Assembly: GCA_018895795.1 (NCBI GenBank)
Contig: JAHINZ010000360.1
Span: 1-12,416, forward strand
Direction: 5' to 3'
Origin: Alphaproteobacteria bacterium
GTDB taxonomy: Bacteria > Pseudomonadota > Alphaproteobacteria > Caulobacterales > Caulobacteraceae
Length of the DNA stretch: 12,416 nucleotides
Positions within the stretch are counted from its first letter, which is position 1. Every line of letters starts with the position of its first letter. Shown piece after piece: positions 8,029 through 12,416 of this stretch. The position numbers and the translations under genes were made by a program. The notes below the pieces were generated by a model, which made no database searches, was not told where the DNA came from, and was given only the letters and a program-made list of their open reading frames with translations.

Positions 8029-8745
8029 ATGACCCCGACGCGATCTCTCCTCGTCCTGCTGAGCGCTCTCTCCCTTGCTGGACTGGCCCTGGCGGGTTCG
8101 GCCCTGGCCCAGACGGGCCCGGCGGCGACCGTCGCCGGCGCTGACGAGGTCGTCTCGACCGCCGCTCATCGTCTTGACGCCAAGACCGCCGCCGAGGCCC
8201 AGGCCGAGACGGTCGTCGCGGCGCCGGCGCCGCGCCCCCTGACCACCCAGGAGCAGATCGCGGCCTTCCTCGAGACGTCGCCGGTCATCGAGCGCGGCGA
8301 AGGCTTTAGCGGTCTGGCGTCCGCCGACCCGGACAGCAAGCGTCAGGTCCACGGCTCGGCCGGCGTCTCGATCGGCACCGGCGGCTATCGCAGCGCCTAT
8401 GTCTCGACCCTGATTCCGATCGGCGAAAGCGCCACCCTGGGCCTGGCCTATTCCCAGACCGATTTTGGCAAGACCGCCGCCTACCGGCCCTATGACGCCT
8501 ACGGTTATGAGCGGGGACGCGGGTGGGACGGCGACACGATCGGCTATGGCCGATCCGGCGCCTGGGGCCGCGGCGGCAAGCGGCAATCGGTCGCGGTCTC
8601 CCTGGCGGTGGGCGGTGATCCCCGGGATCCGCCCGAAGGCTGCGCGCCGGCCTTCCGGGCCGATGATGGCCGCTATGTCGAGCCTTTGTGGGCGACCCAG
8701 ATGCGCGGCCGCGACAATCCCTGCGCGGCCAACGGCCGGCGCTAG
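8029..8745 (+). CDS. Secreted protein of unknown function
   Basis: I do not recognise this 238-residue protein. Residues 1-27 form a Sec signal peptide ending SALA, with cleavage likely before Gln28. A low-complexity Ala/Pro/Thr-rich linker runs to about 70. A short helical stretch (TTQEQIAAFLETSPV, 72-86) follows. Residues 107-146 alternate hydrophobic and polar residues in strand-like runs (HGSAGVSIGTGGY, SAYVSTLIPI, SATLGLAYSQTDF). Residues 151-183 are rich in Tyr, Gly and Arg, and another strand (RQSVAVSLAVGG) follows. Two cysteines, Cys205 and Cys232, in a charged tail could form a disulphide in the periplasm. The strands suggest a small beta domain, periplasmic or outer-membrane associated, but too few are visible for a full barrel. 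The ATG has a strong AGGAAGG (8017-8023) five bases upstream. Codon use is normal for the window, and the candidate promoter just upstream suggests its own transcript. Confidence 0.82.
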   Translation: MTPTRSLLVLLSALSLAGLALAGSALAQTGPAATVAGADEVVSTAAHRLDAKTAAEAQAETVVAAPAPRPLTTQEQIAAFLETSPVIERGEGFSGLASADPDSKRQVHGSAGVSIGTGGYRSAYVSTLIPIGESATLGLAYSQTDFGKTAAYRPYDAYGYERGRGWDGDTIGYGRSGAWGRGGKRQSVAVSLAVGGDPRDPPEGCAPAFRADDGRYVEPLWATQMRGRDNPCAANGRR

Positions 8746-8855
8746 GCTCGCTTCGGCCCAGGATCCGCAAATCCGGTTCTGGCCACGCTGGGCCGTTCGC
8801 TGATGTTTAACGGCTTGGCGTCATGGTGAAGCATCGGGATCTCTCAGGCGTTCGC

Positions 8856-9701
8856 ATGCAGCCGGAAATTATCGCTCACCATCACCCCGCCACGGGGACG
8901 GTGACCTACCTTGTCGTCGATCCGGCCACGCTGCTTTGCGCGATCGTCGATCCGGTTTTGGATTTCGATCCGGTGACCCAGGCGGTCGACACCGGCTTTG
9001 TCGACGGGATCATCGCCGAGATTCGCGCCCGCGACATGGGCCCCACCTGGATCCTGGAAACCGGCCTGCACGCCACGCACCTGTCGGCGGCCGGTCACCT
9101 GAAATATGAAACCGGCGCCTCGGTCTGTATCGGGGCCGGCGTGATCGAGAGCCTCAAGCGCCTGGCCCCGGCCATGGGCGAGCACGGCGTCGACCTCGAA
9201 GGCTGGGACTTCGACAAGTTGGCCCAGGACGGCGAGGTCATGCCGATGGGCGGGCTGGAGATCACCGCCCACGCCGTGACCGGCCGACTGCCCGGCGCGG
9301 TGGCCTACCAGATCGGCGACATCCTGTTCACCGGCGACGCGGTCCTGGCGCCGGACCTGGGCTCCGGCCGCTGCGACCTGCCCGGAGCCGACCCCGAGGG
9401 CCTGTACGCCGCCGCCCAACGCTTCCTGTCGCTGCATGCCGACACGCGCCTGCTGGCGGGCTGGGAAGACGCCGCGGGCCGCGCCTCGACCACGGTGGGT
9501 CAGCAACGGGCCGACAACATCCAGCTCCACGACGGCGTCGACCTGGCCGCCTTCACCGCCCTGCGCCAGGCCGCCGACGCCGCCCTGTCGCCGCCGCCCT
9601 ATCCCGCCGAGGCCCTGCGCGTGGCCATCCGCTCGGGCAAGTTGCCGCCCGAGGATGAGAACGGCCGTCGCTTTCCGCCCACCGATATCCGTTCTCTTTA
9701 G
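8856..9701 (+). CDS. Metallo-beta-lactamase-fold protein, ETHE1/Blh-like, with degenerate metal site
   Basis: This protein of 281 residues follows ETHE1/Blh-type MBL hydrolases (persulfide dioxygenase relatives) from end to end: PATGTVTYLVVDP at the start, a WILET strand, GDAVLAPDLGSGRCDLPGAD in the middle, TTVGQQRADNIQLHDGV, and SGKLPPEDENGRRF at the end. The metal ligands are mostly gone. Where the family has THxHADH this protein has TGLHATH (9056-9079), where it has PGHTP it has TGRLP, and where it has CHDY it has GWED. Only the second and third histidines of the first motif and the Asp in GDAVL remain. The changes need several base substitutions each and the frame is intact, so this is not a sequencing slip. 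The start at 8856 matches where family members begin; an in-frame ATG at 8823 would add 11 residues. It probably no longer works as a standard dinuclear or mononuclear metal enzyme; its real role is unknown. Confidence 0.88.
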   Translation: MQPEIIAHHHPATGTVTYLVVDPATLLCAIVDPVLDFDPVTQAVDTGFVDGIIAEIRARDMGPTWILETGLHATHLSAAGHLKYETGASVCIGAGVIESLKRLAPAMGEHGVDLEGWDFDKLAQDGEVMPMGGLEITAHAVTGRLPGAVAYQIGDILFTGDAVLAPDLGSGRCDLPGADPEGLYAAAQRFLSLHADTRLLAGWEDAAGRASTTVGQQRADNIQLHDGVDLAAFTALRQAADAALSPPPYPAEALRVAIRSGKLPPEDENGRRFPPTDIRSL

Positions 9702-9709
9702 AAACGCTC

Positions 9710-9738
9710 TTGCGCCCGGCGCTGTTTGGTCGCCCTAT
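9710..9738 (+). promoter_or_regulatory. Candidate promoter for the thioesterase gene
   Basis: TTGCGC at 9710-9715 and CCCTAT at 9733-9738 are separated by 17 bases, in the 67-base gap before the thioesterase start. The -10 box overlaps the left arm of an inverted repeat. The match is moderate; CTATGG at 9735-9740 with a 19-base spacer is the alternative. Confidence 0.4.
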
Positions 9739-9759
9739 GGTTCGCACGCGAAACATAGG
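9734..9759. promoter_or_regulatory. 26-bp dyad over the candidate -10 box and ribosome binding site
   Basis: CCTATGGTTCGC at 9734-9745 and GCGAAACATAGG at 9748-9759 are inverted repeats with 11 of 12 positions matching and a 2-base centre. The left arm covers the candidate -10 box and the right arm enters the AGGAG Shine-Dalgarno at 9757-9761. As DNA it is placed like an operator for a dimeric repressor; as RNA, if transcription began upstream, it would fold and hide part of the ribosome binding site. Confidence 0.5.
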
Positions 9760-9768
9760 AGACGCCGC

Positions 9769-10188
9769 ATGGCCGAGGACTTCAGCGCCACCCTGACCGA
9801 ACGTCAGGCCGGCCATCTTCCCGACCATCTGGGCCTGGAATGGCTCGAGGCCCGCCCCGGCTATGTGAAGGGCCGCTTCACCGTCGCCAAGCACCACATG
9901 GCCCCTAACGGCTTCCTGCACGCCGCCAGCGTCATCGCCCTGGCCGACAGCGCGTGCGGCTATGGCTGTGTGGTCTCCCTGCCCGAGGGGGCCAACGGTT
10001 TCACGACCATCGAGTTGAAGTCGAACTTCCTGGGCACCGTCCGCGAAGGCGGCGTCCTGTGCGAGGCCAGACTGGCCCATGGCGGCCGCCAGACCCAGGT
10101 CTGGGACGCGGTCGTCACCGCCGAGGCGACGGGCAAGACCCTCGCGCTTTTCCGCTGCACCCAGATGGTTTTACGCCCCCTGCCGTGA
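9769..10188 (+). CDS. PaaI-like hotdog-fold thioesterase
   Basis: This 139-residue cytoplasmic protein has the hotdog fold and probably hydrolyses acyl- or aryl-CoA thioesters. The family signature is at residues 46-65: PNGFLHAASVIALADSACGYG, with His51 and Asp60 at the positions conserved in PaaI-type enzymes. The usual HGG here reads HAA, a variation also seen in close hotdog relatives with HAG. The second half has IELKSNFLGTVREGGVLCEARL (81-102), VWDAVVTAEATGKTLALFRCTQMVL (111-135), the typical strands that close the fold. The length equals the family norm, so one subunit holds one hotdog domain that should dimerise. The ATG at 9769 has AGGAG (9757-9761) seven bases upstream; the frame is open further upstream only as a shadow of the previous gene. 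The substrate is not predictable, and no phenylacetate catabolism genes are nearby. Confidence 0.92.
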   Translation: MAEDFSATLTERQAGHLPDHLGLEWLEARPGYVKGRFTVAKHHMAPNGFLHAASVIALADSACGYGCVVSLPEGANGFTTIELKSNFLGTVREGGVLCEARLAHGGRQTQVWDAVVTAEATGKTLALFRCTQMVLRPLP

Positions 10189-10215
10189 GGGCGACAGAAA
10201 GGCTCGCATGGGGAC

Positions 10216-10244
10216 TTGCGTAACCGCGACGACGCCGCTAGGTA
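10216..10244 (+). promoter_or_regulatory. Candidate promoter for tRNA-Ser
   Basis: TTGCGT at 10216-10221 and TAGGTA at 10239-10244 lie exactly 17 bases apart, about 50 bases before the mature tRNA 5' end. A GC-rich stretch just after the -10 box (TCGCGCC) would suit a growth-rate-controlled stable RNA promoter. Confidence 0.5.
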
Positions 10245-10294
10245 TCGCGCCCTCGACCTCGGGTGACCTCAAAAGCCCCCCGAAACCGGCGCCT

Positions 10295-10384
<90 letters not shown>

Positions 10385-10385
10385 C

Positions 10386-10400
10386 CACCTTTAAAAGGTG
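10386..10400 (+). terminator. Weak hairpin just after tRNA-Ser
   Basis: CACCTTT at 10386-10392 and AAAGGTG at 10394-10400 are inverted repeats with a 1-base centre, so in RNA roughly CACCT and AGGTG can pair around an A/U loop. There is no T-run after it. It could help 3' end formation of the tRNA transcript. Confidence 0.3.
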
Positions 10401-10438
10401 CGAAAAGCAGCAAGCTGGAACAGGTTTTGGGCGCCTTT

Positions 10439-10693
10439 TCAGAGGGTTTGTCCGTCTTTGTTACCGATCCGGTCTGACGCGCGGGAATTGGTTGGCCAGC
10501 GCGGTTCCCTGATCCGGCCTGTCGCCTCGATAGCCCGTCCGACTTGGCTCGCCGCCGATGTGTAATGGGTCACCGCCCTCAGGGTCTTGAGGCCCGTGAC
10601 GGACATGATCTGATGGGGCGAACAGGCAGCTTCAGCGAAACGACGAGCAGCCGCTGTTCTCAGGCCGTGAGGTGTTGAATGATGGGGCGGAAG
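10439..10693 (-). pseudogene. C-terminal remnant of a tyrosine recombinase (integrase)
   Basis: Read on the minus strand, about 84 residues match the catalytic end of phage-type tyrosine integrases. LPPHHSTPHGLRTAAARRFAEA holds the HxxR box with its conserved His and Arg. CSPHQIMSVTG LKT is the next block, and RAVTHYTSAA holds the nucleophile Tyr (codon 10562-10564). The block normally read as GHKT is GLKT here: GGC CTC AAG instead of GGC CAC AAG, which removes a catalytic-pocket histidine. Upstream of 10693 neither this frame nor the others carry the core-binding domain or the first catalytic Arg region, so the gene is truncated and almost surely inactive. It ends at a TGA about 55 bases from tRNA-Ser, the place expected for the integrase of an element inserted in that tRNA. 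The rest of 10385-10855 shows only short palindromes such as CCGCGCTG/CAGCGCGG at 10742-10759. Confidence 0.72.
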
Positions 10694-10855
10694 GCTGATC
10701 CAGGACCGTGAGCGTGGCGCTGGGCTGGGCTGGGCGGCGCGCCGCGCTGGACAGCGCGGATGCCCCGTCCTCGACGCCCTTGAGCACGGCCACGCCGCTA
10801 AACCTGCCAAGCTGGCGCTGATGTTGCGCAAAGTCGAATTTTTCGGGGATCATCC

Positions 10856-11578
10856 GTGAACGCTAGCCCCAATCTCGCCGGGCTTGATAAGCTCAAGACG
10901 CGCATCCAGGGACTGCGCGCCAAGACCACCGACAACGGTTGCACCGAAGGCGAGGCTCTGTCCGCCGCAGCCAAGGTCGCCGAGCTGCTCGATCGCTACG
11001 ACCTGTCGCTGACCGATGTCGAAATCCGAGATGCGCCGTGCGAGCGGCGCGACTACGAGACCCATCGCAACAAGCGCATACCGTTGGACGCTTGCATCGG
11101 CGCCATCGCGGACTTCTGCGATTGCCGGGTCTGGCGCGAGAAAAACCCGGCAGGTCAGGCGCGATACGTCTTCTTTGGCCTCCGATCCGATGTTGAAGCC
11201 GCGCACTACCTGACCGAGCTGATCGATATCGCCGTTCGGTCCGAGCTCGGCCGCTACAAGACCACCGCCGGCTATCAGCGGTTCCGGCACAAGGAGCGAC
11301 ACATGGCGAATGCGTCCTTCACCCTGGGCATGGTCGCGTCGATCGCCGAGAAATTGACGGCGATGAAGGCCCGGCGCGACCAGGCCAATAACGGCGCCGG
11401 ACGTGATCTGGTTGTTCTCAAGGCGTCGGTCGTCGACGCCGAACTCGACAAGCTCGATCTGAAGCTCAGGACCGTGCGCCGCGCGACCCGCAGGGTGTCT
11501 CCGGAGGCCTACGACGCGGGCGGCGCGGCGGGCGCGTCCCTAGCCATCCCGCAATCTGGGAACCGTGACGTCTCATAG
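10856..11578 (+). CDS. DUF2786-domain protein
   Basis: This 240-residue soluble protein begins with the DUF2786 signature: KLKTRIQGLRAKTTDNGCTEGEALSAAAKVAELLDRYDLS at about residues 12-51, a helix-turn-helix-like pair of helices. The middle (about 75-150) has the second region usual in this family, with FCDCRVWRE, ARYVFFGLRSDVEAAHYLTEL and a conserved aromatic/basic patch, then FTLGMVASIAEKL. The function of the family is not known; members are common on phages and integrated elements. Two features here fit that origin: it lies next to an integrase relic at a tRNA gene, and it is flanked by non-coding sequence on both sides. The start is GTG 10856, supported by GGGGA (10845-10849) six bases upstream and by the domain beginning soon after. 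The last 30 residues (VSPEAYDAGGAAGASLAIP) are low in complexity and likely disordered. Confidence 0.82.
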   Translation: MNASPNLAGLDKLKTRIQGLRAKTTDNGCTEGEALSAAAKVAELLDRYDLSLTDVEIRDAPCERRDYETHRNKRIPLDACIGAIADFCDCRVWREKNPAGQARYVFFGLRSDVEAAHYLTELIDIAVRSELGRYKTTAGYQRFRHKERHMANASFTLGMVASIAEKLTAMKARRDQANNGAGRDLVVLKASVVDAELDKLDLKLRTVRRATRRVSPEAYDAGGAAGASLAIPQSGNRDVS

Positions 11579-11648
11579 CCTGGCCGCCGGGCGACGACGG
11601 TTTGGCGATCGACGACTGTTCGTCCCGCTGCGTCGGGAGGGCGAGCCT

Positions 11649-11673
11649 GCCGGCCGGGCCTTTGGCGGCCGGC
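11649..11673 (+). terminator. GC hairpin downstream of the DUF2786 gene
   Basis: GCCGGCCG at 11649-11656 and CGGCCGGC at 11666-11673 make a perfect 8-bp stem, with GGCCTTTGG as the loop. It lies about 70 bases after the DUF2786 stop. There is no following T-run, so it is only a possible terminator. The 292 bases 11579-11870 contain this, the nested repeats at 11692-11724 and the receptor terminator, and no gene that I can support. Confidence 0.35.
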
Positions 11674-11691
11674 CCGCGCTCGATCGGGTTT

Positions 11692-11724
11692 CGTCCTTCA
11701 GGACGTGATCCGCGTCCTGGACGC
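11692..11724. repeat. Four-arm nested inverted repeats built on CGTCC(T)
   Basis: CGTCCT (11692-11697) pairs with AGGACG (11700-11705), and GCGTCC (11712-11717) pairs with GGACGC (11719-11724). The middle arms, AGGACG (11700-11705) and CGTCCT (11713-11718), can also pair with each other. The loops of the outer pairs are very short, so as RNA the middle pairing is the more likely one. No gene is close enough to assign a role. Confidence 0.35.
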
Positions 11725-11809
11725 CCCCAAGTCAGGCTTCCGACGCGGTAGGCCGCCGGCCCTAGGGCGACTACGCGGCGCGTTCCGCTATGGCGCTTGC
11801 CGCGATCCC

Positions 11810-11844
11810 AAACGAAAAGAGGCGCCGACCCTAAAGCCGACGCC
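11810..11844 (-). terminator. Intrinsic terminator of the right-hand TonB receptor gene
   Basis: On the minus strand GGCGTCGGC and GTCGGCGCC pair over nine positions (two G-U) around a TTTAGG loop, followed directly by the T-rich TCTTTTCGTTT. The stem is at 11821-11844, the T-run at 11810-11820, 27 bases after the receptor stop. This is a typical Rho-independent terminator. Confidence 0.8.
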
Positions 11845-11870
11845 CCCGTTCTTCAGCCGAAGCCTCAGGT

Positions 11871-12416
11871 CTAGAACTTGTACTTCACACCCAGATAGTA
11901 CTGACGCCCGTAATGGACGTATTCTTCAGAAATCATCCGGGTCGAGTCGTCCAGCTTGCTGTCTTCCTGGTCGGTCAGGTTGATGCCTTCCAGGGTGATG
12001 GTGAAGTTCTTGAAGTTGTAGCTGACCTGAGTGTCGATGTTCAGGGTCTTTTCCTTGATCCGAACGTCGTTGTTGTTGGTCGCCGACGGGGCCACCTGGA
12101 TCAGGTACGGGTCGCGGTAGGAGGCCGAGGCGCGGGCCTTGAACGGACCCTTTTCGTAGTAGAGCGTGACGTTGTAGGCCTCGGGCGACAGGTTCACCAA
12201 CGGCTGGGTCAGCAGCACGGCCGGCGCCGTCTGAACCCGCGGCGTGCCGGCATAGGTCGGGTTCTTGATCACGTACTGGATGTCGCTCTCGACGTGCGTG
12301 TAGTTGACGATGCCGCCGAAGCCGTCAAACGGCGCCGGCAGGAACGAGAACGGACGCTGCAGCGAGATCTCATAGCCCTTCAGCTTGCCGCCTGGAGTGT
12401 TGACCTGGGTGGTCAC
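11871..12416 (-). CDS. TonB-dependent receptor, C-terminal part (runs off right edge)
   Basis: Only the last 181 residues are in the window; the frame is open to the edge, so the signal peptide, TonB box and plug lie outside. What is visible is beta-barrel: GYEISLQRPFSFLP and FGGIVNYTHVES near the left end, then YNVTLYYEKGPFKARASASYRDPYL, TQVSYNFKNFTITLEGINLTD and the final strand QYYLGVKYKF. The terminal Phe is the standard outer-membrane assembly signal, unlike the first receptor in this window. The sequence style is that of the large TonB receptor group expanded in Xanthomonas and Caulobacter, many of which take up plant sugars, but the substrate cannot be assigned. A good intrinsic terminator lies just downstream, and codon use is typical, so it belongs to the native chromosome beyond the tRNA-linked segment. 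Confidence 0.92.
   Translation of the reverse strand: MTTQVNTPGGKLKGYEISLQRPFSFLPAPFDGFGGIVNYTHVESDIQYVIKNPTYAGTPRVQTAPAVLLTQPLVNLSPEAYNVTLYYEKGPFKARASASYRDPYLIQVAPSATNNNDVRIKEKTLNIDTQVSYNFKNFTITLEGINLTDQEDSKLDDSTRMISEEYVHYGRQYYLGVKYKF

Noticed and set aside
10632..10853. Minus-strand frame of 73 codons starting two bases from the DUF2786 start
   Set aside because: It has no recognisable domain, overlaps the integrase relic in another frame and leaves no room for a promoter or ribosome binding site; it might be part of the decayed integrase region.
11579..11870. Second attachment site (copy of the tRNA-Ser 3' end)
   Set aside because: I looked for pieces of GGTTCGAATCC and CTCTCCGCCA here and found no convincing match.
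11705..11983. Plus-strand frame of 92 codons
   Set aside because: It crosses the receptor terminator and the 3' end of the receptor gene, has an Arg/Ser/Pro shadow composition and no ribosome binding site.

Overview
The window looks like ordinary, very GC-rich chromosome from an alphaproteobacterium, most likely Caulobacter or a close relative. The reasons are strong G/C bias at third codon positions, two TonB-dependent receptors, a free-standing HisI, intergenic palindromic repeats rich in C5/G5 runs, and promoter-like TTGCG boxes. The genus is an inference from family resemblance, not from a search.

Layout, left to right. Positions 1-103 hold a cluster of short inverted repeats. hisI (+) follows and overlaps, tail to tail, a membrane acyltransferase (-). 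A LysE-family exporter (+) is divergent from the acyltransferase, and its stop codon interlocks with that of a Tat-exported PhoD-type phosphatase (-). A small encapsulin-type ferritin (+) is divergent from phoD and ends at a hairpin facing a 783-residue TonB-dependent receptor (-). Divergent from the receptor is an RluD-type pseudouridine synthase (+), followed by a secreted protein of unknown function, a metallo-beta-lactamase-fold protein that has lost most metal ligands, a PaaI-like hotdog thioesterase, and tRNA-Ser(CGA). After the tRNA comes a short, probably acquired segment with a decayed tyrosine-integrase tail and a DUF2786 protein. It ends before the 3' part of a second TonB-dependent receptor (-), which has its own intrinsic terminator and runs off the right edge.

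Few genes can form operons. The plus-strand series from rluD to the thioesterase is collinear, but every gap is at least about 65 bases and two of the gaps contain promoter-like boxes. A loose theme of phosphate and iron handling (PhoD phosphatase, ferritin, TonB receptor) spans 2.3-6.8 kb, but the genes lie in opposing orientations and no shared operator was recognised.

The most interesting items are: (1) the MBL protein at 8856-9701, which keeps the ETHE1/Blh-type sequence but lacks four of the seven expected ligands; (2) an encapsulin-type ferritin with no shell gene nearby and no C-terminal targeting tail; (3) a 26-base dyad that covers both the candidate -10 box and the ribosome binding site of the thioesterase gene; and (4) the tRNA-Ser-linked integrase relic with the DUF2786 gene. 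I saw no CRISPR array, no intact transposase and no multi-gene defence system.
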